Positions 31,271-43,372 of a DNA stretch of 64,000 bases are shown here, piece after piece (position 1 is the first letter of the stretch; the number at the start of each line of letters is the position of its first letter). The DNA comes from Lineus longissimus (taxonomy: Eukaryota; Nemertea; Pilidiophora; Heteronemertea; Lineidae). The notes under the pieces were generated by a model. That model worked only from the letters and a program-made list of their open reading frames with translations. It did not search any database and had not been told where the DNA came from. Where the stretch lies: assembly GCF_910592395.1 (NCBI RefSeq), contig NC_088315.1, positions 14,679,808 to 14,743,807 on the forward strand. Direction: 5' to 3'. The position numbers and the translations under genes are program-made.

Positions 31271-31713
31271 GAGACAAGACCACTAATGAATATTCATAGG
31301 TTGGAGGGTCGAGGCCTATCAATTAGACGAGTGCATGTTTTTTAGTCTCAAGTACATATTTGGAGAGGTATTGAAAAAATATTTGTTGTGGCAAGTCTAC
31401 AGATATAAAGAAATTATTTGATGAAAAAATTAATTTCGAATTTTGCTAATTGGGTAATAGGGGGCGTGTTTTGAGTTTTTTCTGCCAGTTGGCTGAAAAC
31501 AGTGGAAATATCAAAGTCTGTCTAATTTGTCGATTATAAAAAAATTTCCGTGGTCAATCACCAATTTCCATCGCACCAGTTACTCGCAAGACTAACCCGT
31601 ATATCATATCCGAATTTCAGTTTCACTACTTGACGCGTTCTTTGATGCGTCGCGGTCAAACATTGACAATTTAACTGCTAAAAGGCTTAAAAAATCAATT
31701 GTGGTCTTGTCTC
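31271..31713 (+). repeat. 443-bp terminal direct repeat, right copy
   Basis: Identical by eye to 30279-30721. A diverged partial relative lies inverted at 2461-2650. Confidence 0.9.
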
Positions 31714-31717
31714 AGTA

Positions 31718-32682
31718 CTAATTGAAGAGCTTAGAAGTATAATCAGGCTAAGGCACATTTTAAACCCTATATTTGGAGAAAAATGCAAAAATATGAAAAA
31801 AATCTTCACATTCCCTGGAAACACGCAATGGATGATTTCTAGATATTGCTGAATCATTAATAAGAGGCACAGATTATATGTGCTGAAAGCATTTGCTTCT
31901 TTAAGGGTATAAATACTGCAAAATGTGCATAAACCAAGAAGGGTTGTTACAACTAGTTACACTACGGACTTAGTGGTAAGGCCTCGTCCCATCGCCCTTA
32001 CCGGCCACTACGACAAGTCAATACTCTTGCTGATGATTCGTCATTATTGGTCGTCGCAAAAACAACGAATTGACACAGATATCAACTAGGTCAACCAATC
32101 ACGCGGTAGTCTGGCGGACACACTTCAACGACACACTTTATGTGACTTAGCATGGTGTCCCTGATGCGGCCACTAAAGACATGATGACGTAGATTGCCAC
32201 AACAAACTTGTGGTGTGAAGCTATATTGCAATAAAACTTGCAAAATATGTTTTAAATAACCTATTTTATTGATTTATGTCAAGAAAATATAATTTTGATA
32301 ACTTTGAAACCTGGTGGACGCTGGTGGACGCTGTTTAGGATGTCCGGCCTATACGTATACGTTGACTTCAGAATTCACCGGCCATCCGCATCAGGCTGCA
32401 AGTGCAACTCTGTCAGTCAGTGTCACCCAAACCAGGTCATACCAATGCTGCCAGCGATTCACAGACAACTAATTGACACTTCGATGAGTATTTCCATCAC
32501 CTCGACATCTGAAAACTTACTGATTTTGTACGGAAAGCAAGCAGTGAACGATGTAAACATTAATGGATGACGGGAATTACGGTGATTACCTCGTTCCGAA
32601 TGCTTAGCATAAGCTTAGTTGCATACAGTCATACACCTGCAATACTTCATCGATCCCAGGTTGATTATCGGCTAATGTAGCA
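31718..32682. other. No gene supported
   Basis: A 91-codon plus-strand frame at 32295-32570 has no recognised domain. The word CTGAAAGCATTTGCTTCT near 31883 also occurs at 1238, just after the tandem repeat copies. Confidence 0.35.
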
Positions 32683-33176
32683 TATCATTATCACACCCCC
32701 GGATCAAACCTTACTAATCAAACCTGAAACTATCGAACTGGCACGATATTCGTTCTTTTCTTTAAATATTTGTCGATGGAATCAAATGGAATCAAATGGA
32801 ATAAATTGTTTGTGGCCGATTTGCACTACTCACACGCGTCCAAAAAATCAACATTTTGCGAATGTACTCGATTTGTTGGAACATAGTAAGCTCGTCCCCT
32901 TGTACGAATGTGCGTACATATGACCATAATAAATCAATATGAATAACACCCTGGAAAAGGGGCGTGGCAAAATTACATGGAAAAACGAAAAAAACAGATA
33001 TATACGATGGTTTGTTGTCCAAAATCACTTCACGAGACACACCTATGATGCCAAACACAGCCAATGATGCCGATTGCGCCCGAATCGGTCAGCCCTTATG
33101 GACAAACGAGGTTATCGCAAAATGAGGTTAAAAAACCCATGCAACTTTAATGGTCACTATAGACAGTGAGCCAATA
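32683..33176 (+). repeat. Dispersed 494-bp repeat family, third copy (complete)
   Basis: Nearly identical to 330-811/812-1237. Its right end CCAATA abuts the 3' end of a LINE fragment at 33177. Confidence 0.88.
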
Positions 33177-33640
33177 AACTTTATTTTCATCGGTATGAGA
33201 TAAAATTACAAACATGAGCTCCAAAGCTCTTGGACCGATATCAAACAAAGACACGAGTAAAACACAACAAAGGTAGAGAAAAAGTTTAACAGGAATTTAA
33301 CATTTATACATTACAAGTTTACGGATAAGAAGATTTAGAAGAGAAAAAGGTCTTCGGACTAGATTTTTACATGCACATTGCACATTTGCATTTTTTGCCA
33401 TTCCATTTTCCTATCATTTTTTTGAAATATTTGAAATTTTCACTGGTTTGGATGCATCTTGGCAAATCATTCCATAGTTTGGATCCGAAAAAACTAAACT
33501 CTTTTTGCCATAAGTGATTCCCTTAAACTCGGGTAAGGTAACATTTACTTTACGGAGATTATGGCCTTCTTTTATGGGTTTAATTAGGTTTTCCAGGTAT
33601 GGTGGGCACTGTTTTGAAATGATTTTAAAGTATCAAGTAT
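33177..33640 (-). pseudogene. 5'-truncated LINE, reverse transcriptase C-terminus and 3' UTR
   Basis: On the minus strand from ~33640: a CPPYLENLIKPIKEGHNLRK block, FKGITYG, then, after a one-base loss in an A-run near 33505, KEFSFFGSKLWNDLPRCIQT and a CKCAMCM end before the stop. This is the C-terminal signature of CR1/L2-type reverse transcriptases, ending in the Cys-rich tail that some families carry. The 3' UTR ends in GAAAATAAAGTTT exactly where the 494-bp repeat begins. Another break lies near 33630. The copy is dead. Confidence 0.8.
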
Positions 33641-35570
33641 GCTGCATGGCTCTGCCACTGATCATGAAAATGTACATGTAGGCCTGGCATAGTATATTTT
33701 CTGTGGTGTGGTGGTAGGCCTATGGCTTTGGCTAATATACTATAGGCTATGTACTGTGTGCATAATGCCATTATTGTATTTAATGAAAACATGTAGCCTT
33801 GAATGATGCAATGGCAGGCAGCTAGCTACATGTAGGCTACTCTTTCTTGGGCCATGAGCCTGCAGGGAGACTGATGATAGCCAGATATCACAGCCCGGGA
33901 TCACAGCACATGAAGCGAGTTGGTGAGTGAGCCTCCTGACCCCATTAATGTATTCTTGTACAGGAGACTGCTGGGTTGTGATTTTCGATCGATATTAGGT
34001 TGGATTATCATACATTAGGGTTTCTTTATGGACTTTTTTGAATAAGGTAGGGACTAGGGCCTTTTCAGATTAGGGCCTTTTTATGAATTTTCACTATATT
34101 GCTGAGAGGGTTAATGCTGTTGATACCAGGGGGTTAAGATGGCGCGGCTTAATCAGGATACAAAACACAATGCCATGGGGTAATTACGTTGATTAATTAC
34201 GCAAATATCACACCTGTCGGGCCTACTTGACTCTCCAAGCGCACATGGGAAACCATTGTTTTTGCCTACTGTCCGTAATTGGACCAAAAATTGGCCACCG
34301 CCCTGTCTGCAATTCGGAGTAGAGAGGTGTCCACCATACAGAGGTTTTTGTTATTGGAAATGACTTAGAAAAAATCGGGACTGGCCGGACGTGTCCGTAA
34401 TGTAGAGGTGTCCGTCGGGAGAGGTGTCCGCTAAGGGAGGTTCTACTGTACTAACTTTAAACTTTCTAATTACAGGTTCCTGGGAAACCATATGAACACT
34501 AACCAAGTATTATGAGCGAGAGTGTATTTACGTAACCCATGCATTTTGAACCCTTGAAGTCATATTAACCCACAGCCAAGCGCTCTGTATCAAAGGCCGC
34601 CAAAGATTATAAAACGCAACAAGTATTACAGAACATTCCAGTTCATAACAGATTGGTAAGATTCCATGTGGGGCACTCTGAACTGTGATGAGTTCTTTAC
34701 AGTGACTGTGCTGAATGATGAATTACGAATGACATTGACAAGTGACGAATTGCTAATTATATCTGGGGTTTTATCAAAGCATAGACCTTCATCGCTCTCG
34801 TAATGGTAAACTGCAAAACGACATTAAATTTTATAGTGAAAATTACTCATGAGAATAGAAAAGACAAATAATAGGTCGGTAATACCAGAAACAACCAAGT
34901 AATTCCAGGAAATTTAAAACAAAAAACCCCCAGCATGCATTCACAATAAGAGTTATACTTTATTCTTTGTTTTAAATGGTCAGTCCATTGGCCATGCCCC
35001 AATCCATGATTACAATACTGCATAACCACATTCGTGAATAGAGGCATGTCTTCAAGTGCGAATGCTGTCTGGATTGGCTAGTTAAAAGCAATGAATTGGC
35101 CGATTTAACGTAATAGGCTGGTTATCATTCTGGTATTCTGACCAATGACTAGTAATTGACACTATTTCTTCAATGAGCGGCAAAGCTAAGATTACACACT
35201 CCGGGCCTCTGCTCCGGATTGGCCTGAGCGTTATAGCAGTGCTAAATTATGACCGCCTCATTGTTGAAAAGGGGCTGGACAAACTACAGGCTGAACTGGT
35301 CGTTTAAAACCGAGAATAACGTATGCTTGCACCTAGTTCTGCTCATTGAAAAACAGATGTCTTGACAATGTAAATGATTTTGTACCAACTTGGCCAGTTC
35401 GTGCATGTAGTACATGTAGTTCATACATGTAATTCGCTGCGTTTTCTCTTACAATTTTTTTAAAAATTGGGATATAAATTTTGCTTTTCGAGATGGATGT
35501 GAGTAACAGACATTGAACGGCTCTAAAAAAACCACCTTGCTACATGTATCACAAATAGTTCATAAAATAG
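33641..35570. other. No gene seen; possible DNA-transposon tip at 34414-34450
   Basis: At 34414-34450 the sequence ends GCTAAGGGAGGTTCTACTGTA; read inverted this begins TACAGTAGAACCTCCCTTAG, which resembles pogo/Tigger-type tips. The other end was not found. GTGTCCG words repeat between 34320 and 34440. Small frames elsewhere are unsupported. Confidence 0.4.
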
Positions 35571-35576
35571 GTGATC

Positions 35577-36526
35577 CAGGGCTTTAGATAACTTTTTTGG
35601 TCGGGAAGTCAAGTACTTCCTTAACATTGTTGATGCACCATTTTGGGAGTTTGGGGTTTTAACTGGCATTGCAAATACTCCCAACTTGTCAGTATTATCC
35701 CAGGCAGGGCGTACAGATACTTCCAATTTCCTAAGGTTGGAAGTATAAACTCATCTTATGCAATGCATGTTATGTCATGCAATGCATGTCGTGATCCAAA
35801 GTTCCCTTACATCTCAAACCACAGAGTAAGTGTAGAGCTTGTCCTATTTCGCCACCTCGTCGTCTTAGCCGATAATGGCTGTTCCAGGCTTCATTATTCA
35901 TGCTCCATTTCAACGGCTGGACAGCCGACGGGAACCCCTGAATTCCGAAATGAAAGCCCCTAAACAATGGAACCAAAGCATGACAGATTGGTACTCGAGT
36001 TCCTTGTTGGTGGCAGTGCCGTGCAGAATTCGTAATTAGATATTCTCAATACCAGTAACCTTGAGATTCAGTTACCAATCACAGCTCTCACTCTGGGCAC
36101 GTGCCACTAAGATGACTTCACCGGCCACCAAATATGGTCAGCTACTATCGTAGTAAAACATTTTCATTCATAAAGCTGTACATGCAACATCGTTCATTGG
36201 CCAGCCACATGATTAACAGGACTTGGGCATGGTAGAGTAGCGCCAGCGGGGGATTTTGGAACTAATTGTGACAGACTGACTATCAAGTGCCGGCCATGCT
36301 GAGGAGTGTGAGTGGGGGAAGGGAAAGTTTTAAGTTTGACGCCAAACACATTGGGACTTGGGATTTTTGGACGTCAGAATACACCTTCAGATATATTAGA
36401 AAGCGTACGCTGAAATCAGATGTTCATTTAGGGGGTGTCACAATACGTTTTTGGCCCAGAAAACCTGGCGTATTGCTCTTTTCCACGGGCGTATATACGC
36501 CCATACGCCCGTTATCTAAAGCCCTG
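35577..36526. mobile_element. 950-bp hAT-like non-autonomous element, 16-bp TIRs, 6-bp target duplication
   Basis: It starts CAGGGCTTTAGATAAC and ends with the exact complement. GTGATC flanks it directly on both sides (35571-35576 and 36527-36532). The CAGGG tip suits hAT elements, though hAT elements usually duplicate 8 bases. The right end carries the 16-base palindrome GGGCGTATATACGCCC at about 36487-36502. Frames inside (for example 35643-35963) show no transposase. Confidence 0.85.
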
Positions 36527-36532
36527 GTGATC

Positions 36533-36943
36533 AAACGTGTATATATCAGGTCCATATGGCTACTCTGGGTGGTAAAGTGAGCCCCAGCTAAGCTCTCTTA
36601 CCAAATATCACTGAGTCAAGTTCAACCCTTTACCTCGGCATGATTTATTCCTTGTTTCAGGTTTGTTCTGATAAACAGATTGTTCACGAGACAGATGGGT
36701 TTCAACCTACAACTTTATTTTCATGAAGCAGACAGGAAGTTCAAGCAGATACTTGGCATTAGTTCACTTTGGTTAGCCCTGGATGCAGCACAGTGCAAGC
36801 CAAGAAACCTAATCGAGATGGGCGTGAATAGAACAAGGAGACTAATAGACTTCCTGGTTGATGAAGGTACCATGGTAAAGTAACGGACATAAATCATTTT
36901 TACAGTTATGACTATTCTTGTTGTCATCTTGATTGTTTTTGGC
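36533..36943. other. No gene supported
   Basis: A 67-codon plus-strand frame (36680-36883) shows no domain. Confidence 0.35.
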
Positions 36944-37330
36944 TCACCTGTGAGCCTTTACAATGATGCAGCGTCCGTCGTCCGTCGTTAAACATGGGTG
37001 ACACGTTTTGTTACCACTGAAGCTATTGAACTCCAACTTGGTACACATGTACCCTTTGGTGACCGCTACTCAGAGACCGAATCGTGACCTCATAATGATT
37101 CATGGTTTGGCCGCGGTGGCCAAACGTCAAAGTGAAAACATGCGTCTTCTCCCTTAATACTGGTCCAAAAAATTTGAAAAAAATATCGTAGGTACTTCTA
37201 GCAATGCTATATCACACATCCGCTGGGTTTTTGATTCGACTTACTTTTCAAGGTCACAAAGGTCAAAGTCTGTAATTTTTTATGTCCTTAGTTAAAGTAT
37301 TTTTCTCTTAGGTTGTATAGTGCTAAGATT
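36944..37330 (+). repeat. GTCCGTCG-type dispersed repeat, copy 1
   Basis: Begins with the inverted repeat GGCTCACCTGTGAGCC, then GCGTCCGTCGTCCGTCGTT, and includes TTTTTGATTCGACTTACTTTTC. The second copy starts at 37742 in the same orientation and shares the same order of blocks. Confidence 0.7.
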
Positions 37331-37741
37331 GCGTGTCGCCTCCCAAGACAATTTCAAGGAGAAAACAAAAAGAAAATGATTTTTTGTTCAATAGAAGAAT
37401 AACGTGTTAGTTAAAATAGAGTTTACAAGAGAAAAATGTGTACAACTACAAGCTCGCACTTTTGAAGTAAGAAAAGAAACGGCTCAAACTAACATAGAAA
37501 GAAGGGGGATGTTTTCTCACGGTCTGTTTTTAAAGTCCTAGCTAGAACCATGCATTGATTCATGTTTATGAGGAGTCTTTATATCGAAAACTCGATTATA
37601 TTACGGTATATTTTTCATGTAAAAAAGTATTGTGTTTTGAGAAAAAGGACAAAAACTCTGAGATTTATGTTGATGACATAGAGATATTTGTACATGAGTT
37701 GCTGCTACTGCTCATGAGTTGCTGCTACTGCTTTGAGGCAT
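37331..37741. other. No gene seen
   Basis: A 97-codon frame (37555-37848) runs into the next repeat and is unsupported. The phrase GAGTTGCTGCTACTGCTCAT is partly duplicated at 37695-37735. Confidence 0.35.
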
Positions 37742-38190
37742 ATAATTTTAGCTCACCTCTAGGGAGCATATACGATACCGTGGCGTCCGTCGTCCGTCGT
37801 TGTCCGTTAGTGGAGCATGTTTCGTCACCGCTAGGGCTAGATGGCTAAAACTTGGTGTGATGGTAACTTTGCGCAATATTTTTCTATTTAGTGATATGAC
37901 CTACTTTCAGGCCTCCAGGCGGCCATCTTGGAAATTGTTTTTTGCATTTTTGAAGCTAATGGTTGTACGTAGAGTGACGAAATATGTATGGTGGGTGTAT
38001 CTGATAGGGTTAAATGACATCACCCGGGTTTTTGATTTGACTTACTTTTCAAGGTCACATATGCCAAAGTTTCTCTAAATCACCGATAGGTGGCACGTTT
38101 CGTTTCTATTTGAGCTAGAAGGTTCTAAACTTGTGAGGACATGTACCTAGAGACCCTCTATCCTACCCCAAACATTTGTCCCGCTCAGAC
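37742..38190 (+). repeat. GTCCGTCG-type dispersed repeat, copy 2
   Basis: TTTTAGCTCACCT start, GGCGTCCGTCGTCCGTCGTT, and TTTTTGATTTGACTTACTTTTC near 38029, colinear with copy 1. Confidence 0.7.
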
Positions 38191-38575
38191 TTCAAATATG
38201 GCCGCCAGGCGGCCTTCTTGAAAATTAAACAAAGTCGGATTGCAATCAAATTTCATTAGGTTGTATATCTATGTACTCTCTAGAACATCCCTGATTTTCA
38301 GACAAATCCATCTTCCGATATGGCCGCCAGGTGGCCATCTTGAAAATTAAGTCCTATTACTTTGAAACTAATGATTGGATTGCAACGAAACTTCATGTGA
38401 TTATGTATCTATGTACTCTTATCAATATCCCTAATTTTCAGTCAAATCCAATGACAAATATGGCCACCAGGCAGCCATCTTGAAAATCCAACGAAGTCCT
38501 AGTACTCCTAAACAGATGTCAACCAATTTCCATGCGACATGTACACTCCTCAATAACCCTGAAATTCAGTCAACT
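38190..38575 (+). repeat. Tandem array, ~130-140-bp unit
   Basis: About three units, each with AATATGGCCGCCAGGCGGCC(A/T)TCTTGAAAAT, a CGAAACTTCAT block, a TATGTACTCT block and CCTGATTTTCAG(T/A)CAAATCC. The last unit passes into the segment shared with 27190-27480. Confidence 0.75.
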
Positions 38576-38745
38576 TTATAACCAAAATGCTATACTTCGA
38601 TGGTACCGGTAATTTTCTTTGGTGCCATTGAGCTGAGAAGAATAATATTATTCAATGGAATCAAAACTGGTGAAACTAGCCTGAAACTGTTTTCCCCATA
38701 TCCACTGCAAATGACATGCATTACAGGACCATTTCATTTAACCTA
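38440..38745 (+). repeat. Dispersed repeat shared with 27190-27480
   Basis: See the copy at 27190. The two copies are in the same orientation and 11 kb apart. Confidence 0.8.
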
Positions 38746-38984
38746 CAGGAACAATACCCCCATATTTTTATTTAAGTCTGATTGCATTTTGCCAGGAAAT
38801 TATTTTCTTGTGCGGTTGATTGATAAATGATAATGTCATCAATGTCAGCTCTTATTTCTAAGTTTTTCACCTTAGAGCAGCAGCAGCCCAGAGCATTTTG
38901 GTCAAACGAACGAGGTACCAATATCTGAGTGTAAGGTGATCTAGGGAACAACTAAACATATGCAGATATGGATGTCTGCCGGGC

Positions 38985-39495
38985 ACCTCCGCTGCATTTG
39001 GCCCCTGGGGACCCCAGAAGAGGCCCAAAAAAATGGCTGGTTCAAACATTGCTAGGTACCACGATAATGATATTTCAGATTAATGGGGGCATCCTATGGA
39101 ACACAATGTCGACTGTGCCAGACAAATCTTCTACTGCTTTAGCCCCCCCCCCCCCAAATTTGGCTAGATCAAACATTGGAGGTACCATCCAAAACAATTT
39201 TTGCTTGAACAAGTACATCCCACTGAGTTCAGAATCGGCCTTTCCAGACAATTTATCCGCTGCAAAGGGCCTGCCAGACACTCCCAAACTTTGGCCCCTG
39301 CGGTGGGTGTGGAAGAATTGGACCAGGTCAAACATCGAAAGTACCATACGGAACTAATTTTTATTGAATTTTATAAGCACATCCTACAGAGTACAAAATA
39401 GCAAACGCAAGAAAAATATCTGCTGCCTAAAGCCCGCCAGACCCCCAAAATGCCCCCCCCCCAATTTGACTGGATCAAACATTGGGGTACCACCT
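38985..39495 (+). repeat. Degenerate tandem array, ~140-bp unit with C-runs
   Basis: Units contain TCAAACATTG(G/C), GGTACCA, a C-run of up to 13, a GCCAGAC word and a CATCCyAC/TAy block. Three to four diverged units are visible, with TCAAACATT starting near 39032, 39169, 39330 and 39474. Confidence 0.7.
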
Positions 39496-39613
39496 GTAAT
39501 GTCCCTATGGTCCATAGCCGATATGTATTAGTCAAGGAATACAAGATAAAATATGACACATTTAATATACGACTTTGTTGGTGTCCTCCGATACATCGGG
39601 GTAACTTAATTAA

Positions 39614-40885
39614 CCCTTTAACCGTCTTTATGTTAGAACAGACAACAGTATTAGTCTCTTACAACCAATATTGTCTCCTAGAGTGATATAGATGAAAACA
39701 GTTCCTTCTGTCATTGACACACAGTGGCATGCTGTCACAAGTGATGTAACAGAAGTTGGTTTTGTTCCTGTCGAGTCCGTTTCGCAAAACCTTCTTTGCA
39801 CAGACCGCGTAGTCATGTCTGACTTCAGAGTGTTCTATCTCGTGGTAATGGCCATTCAGTCTCCTGGCATCCTGGTCAGCAAGAGGCAAAGAAGAAGGAC
39901 GACCCCCCTTTAGTCAGAATGACCTTCCCATGATGAGAGACTGAATGAGCGGGAATGTCGCGGGTGTGTTTGCCAGGCTGAACTTGTGGTTGAAAATGGT
40001 CCTCAAGGATGAACGCGTTCAACACTGCCATCTCAAGGCCATAGGAAAACATCTTTTTCCAAACTTTCCTACTCTTTTGTGCAGCATTGTACAGTTGGAG
40101 CATCTGGTCTGCATGGTCGGCCCACCCATGCAGTGGTTGTAGTCGAGTAGGACTTGGTCTTGAGGGCAGGGAATTCCAAGAACATTTCCATTACAAAGGT
40201 GGCGTTGGACTGTAGGCAAATCTCTGTCTGCCATATTGAGATATGGCAAATGGCATGTAGACAGCAAATACACAGGCCTATTGTCAAACCAGTGCAGAGC
40301 CAGAAGTCGACCGACCATTCGCCAATCAAATGCACCTTGTACCATGTGCCTTTCTTGACTCTTTGGTATTCGAAGAACTTCTGGAAAGCCGCGTCGATTG
40401 CACCTCACAGTACCGGTCATGTAGATACCATTTTCTAACAGTCTTATGCACAAAGCTGGATTGGTATAGAAGTTATCAGTGAAAAGCCTGTGATGAAGAC
40501 CATGTAGATCAACTGTCAAGTCACCAATAGCTCGATCGCCTAGTCCTTGCTCTTGGTCACCATCCTGCCTACCAAGGTAAATCTGGAAATGAAACACATA
40601 ACCACGGATCTCTTTATTTCAATTCCCTCGTGACTCCACTCGAACGGGTTCCAATTAGCTGGGTCAGGACGGGTTCTGCCGACGATAGACATGATAGATG
40701 AGTGATCCTGCAAAGTTTGCATTTGTGAAAAGCCTGCATAACCTCCTGGCCTTAAAGTTCACCCAAAACATGGGCACATAGTTAGTCAACACTCCCAACT
40801 CGCTCTTGCCCCACGGCAATGCATAGTTTAGGAGGAGATGCGTGACAAAGCCCCAAATTTCATCGTTGACCGAACTTCTGTACAC
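39614..40885 (-). pseudogene. Degenerate piggyBac-type transposase
   Basis: On the minus strand the frame 40597-40019 shows the piggyBac core: FQIYLGRQDGDQEQGLGDRA, LFTDNFYTNPALCIRLLENG (conserved DNFYT with a catalytic Asp), TGTVRCNRRGFPE, then DYNHCMGG. A one-base loss near 40125 moves the rest (DHADQMLQLYN, KVWKKMFSYGLEMAVLNAF) into another frame. The C-terminal Cys-rich finger (YAVCAKK, FCYITC, PLC, CFHLYH) follows in the frame 39889-39659. TTAA at 39610-39613 followed by CCCTTTAACCG, 45 bases past the coding end, fits a piggyBac terminus. The N-terminal part is only weakly readable and the other terminus was not found. The copy is inactive. Confidence 0.85.
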
Positions 40886-41650
40886 ATAGCTACACTGTTA
40901 CACATGTAAAGCACCGATTAACTACAGTTGGTACCGAGACATTCAAAATGGAGTCCGTCAATTATAATAAGATTTCATGGCCGTTATGGTTAGGCCAGTG
41001 GAGAGGCACATAGTGGAGGTATCAGGGGGAGTGTTGGGGCCTTCGTAAAGGAGAAGCTGTGGCTATTCGGGTGATATAAAGAATATTGGGCATTTCCAGG
41101 AATTCTGCGCGTAGTAAAGAGGCCAATAATAGAGGGTGCGGTGATTGGACGTGAACGAAACGGGCCTTGTTCTGGCGTTAGCGTTTTTTCGTCAATTTTA
41201 TATTTTTCCAAATATCAGGAAAACGAGCAGATCGACCCATGATTTTCTTTATTCATTTTAAATGTACTAGCATTGGTCTGTATGAAAATTAAGACAAAAA
41301 CGATGATTTTGAGCTAAGCAAAATGGCATTGACGTTCCTTTCTCGCGTCGCATGAAGAGAGGTAGGAAATATTTCTATGGGGTATCTACGGGCGCCTGTC
41401 CTGCAGCCTGTGTGATGTCATCTGGTGAAAATATGTTCATGTTGTAGGGGAGATACATATCTTTCAAATGATATGCAATATGATGTATGAAACGCCACTA
41501 ATTCCTCGATAAGGGCGCTTTAAGGATGATTCCGTCCCAACAGGAGGGCAGCGTCGGACCGATTTGCTATACGAGAAAAACTGTATAGTGAGACCTAGTG
41601 GTCACAAATGTAATGTGGTTGGTTCGCACGTCCGTCGTGTGGTGGCAGCA
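40886..41650. other. No gene seen
   Basis: No recognisable coding sequence; probably remains of the 5' part of the piggyBac element and flanks. Confidence 0.35.
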
Positions 41651-43124
41651 CTAGCAGTCCGCGTCATGTACAAGGCTGTTTGATTTACTGAATACAGCAG
41701 ATACAATTCCTATGTCAACAACCTTCACAGCATCCTTAGCTCCAACGGAGAGAATGAACGGTTGGCTGATGCCACTATCAGCATGTGAATTACCTGTGTT
41801 CCTCTTGCGAGGAATAGATTTATCTGACTTCATCTTCCTTTTTTTTTGAGAAAGCCAATCATTTCCAAACTGGGTGGCTTCGGTGGGCAATTCGTACACA
41901 TCGGAACGACCTTGGATAGCCCTCTGTACCTCTTGCTCCTGGTTTTCAGCAAATCGCTCCATACTGTATATGATTATGAAGGGCAGTAAGGCTTGTTCCC
42001 TATGTTGAGTCCACTGTTTTATTTTCCGATTCGTAGACTCAGTGGCATTAGTCGAGAACCTCTTCGGTGTGGGTGCCCCCAAGTGGCCCTGGCTCTCACT
42101 GATGCAAGCATGTTTTTCTTTATCATGCCTTTGTGATCATTCATGTAATCACAGAAAACAAGTCCATTTCTCCCTCTTTTCTCCCGCACTGGAAGGAGCG
42201 ATTCTAACGATGCATCAAACACATCCTCGTCGAAGCAATCAACAATCCCCTCAACATACACACTGCCTTTTTGGACACCGAAGATTTCATTCAGGAAAGG
42301 TTCCACTGGTTTAAGATGCAATGCGTTAAGTTTCTTTTCGACATTTTGACAGAAATGTCTATAGCACCTTAGATGCAAGGAGAAGCATTTGGGAAGGAGT
42401 TCCCAAATGCTGTGTACAGCGCCTCCTCACCATCTGTCCCAAAGCTCGTCAGTTTGGCAAGGCCTGATCTCAAACCCAAGAGCGTTGATGCAAAATACTG
42501 GTATGCTCTGTACGACTTGTTAAAATGCACAAGCATTGGTCCAACCATGTATGGAGCTTGGTGAGTTTGTTTTGAGCGCAATGCCACATTCTGAAACGAT
42601 ATTGGAGTCAGGTTGAAGGGCCCATTTTTGAATGTTGGGTCAATCTGTATTCGCGTATTGATGGATTCCCTTGTTGTAAGGTATTCCATATCATCAAGCT
42701 GTTGATCTGTGGCAAGCATGAGCATAGCTGGACGTGATTTTATGTCCTGTACAAAATGTTTTAGTTCACTGTCTGTCAATTCCAATATGGAATCCCATTC
42801 CTTCCCCTCTACCGCGTTATGTCCATTCGCTCGCAGCTTGCCTTTGTTTTTCTTGCTTAGGTAATAACCTTGGTTTCTACCAGTTGGTACATCTGTTGTA
42901 TTCGTTTCAACTCCTTTGGTTAGCTTGTATATAGCCTCTTGGGTCGATATACCCTGCATTGTCGACATGAGCTGATCTTTAACTGATGGCTTTGTCATTG
43001 AGTATGGTCTAGTACTCCTCTTAGCATTGCCATGGACTCCAACTGGCACGTCATGTTCCTCCTCATTGAATCGATACTGTAGGATGGCACGGTTCCGTAG
43101 AAGCCTACTGTTAGAAACGGACAA
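41651..43124 (-). pseudogene. Mutator-like (MULE) transposase with frameshifts
   Basis: Three overlapping minus-strand frames form one protein: 43124-42369, 42378-42019 and 42082-41651. The core has LTSFGTDGEEALYTAFGNSF (Asp), then LRCYRHFCQNVEKKL (His, Cys), a long spacer with GIVDCFDEDVFDASLESLLP, and KRFSTNATESTNRKIKQW (Glu), the D-x-E plan of MULE transposases. Frameshifts lie near 42375 and 42075. The protein would cut and paste its element. A TIR-like end (43373-43414) lies 250-290 bases upstream and matches the MITE at 27781-28462. The opposite end was not found. The N-terminal portion before residue ~150 has no recognised DNA-binding domain. Confidence 0.82.
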
Positions 43125-43372
43125 TCACTAAAGATCTAACACAGAAATGACTAACTTAAACTACACTAGTAAAGTTACCCGTGGTATGGCTTAAGCCACA
43201 ACCACATTAGCAATTTTTCTTCAGGAAGATATGATAACACCAGATGTCGGGTGGAGCTACTTGGAGAACTAAACTTGCTGTGTCGTCCAGACTAAACATG
43301 AATTCTCCACAACACTTCCTAAAGATTCTGGGGAAAGAGAGTCCAGATCAAAACTAATCTATCATTTGAGTT

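Larger units (their letters stand above)
30279..31713. mobile_element. 1,435-bp element with identical 443-bp terminal direct repeats
   Basis: The terminal repeats 30279-30721 and 31271-31713 appear identical over 443 bases. The pair is flanked by AGTA on both outer sides (30275-30278 and 31714-31717), whereas neither repeat alone has such flanks. This is the layout of a small LTR-type element (terminal-repeat retrotransposon in miniature). Against this, the repeats begin and end with the 13-bp inverted pair GAGACAAGACCAC/GTGGTCTTGTCTC rather than TG/CA, and no primer binding site or polypurine tract is clear. A composite of two MITEs is the alternative. Confidence 0.65.

Noticed and set aside
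34189-34450. Complete pogo/Tigger-like element
   Set aside because: Only one tip is visible; no matching left end or transposase was found.
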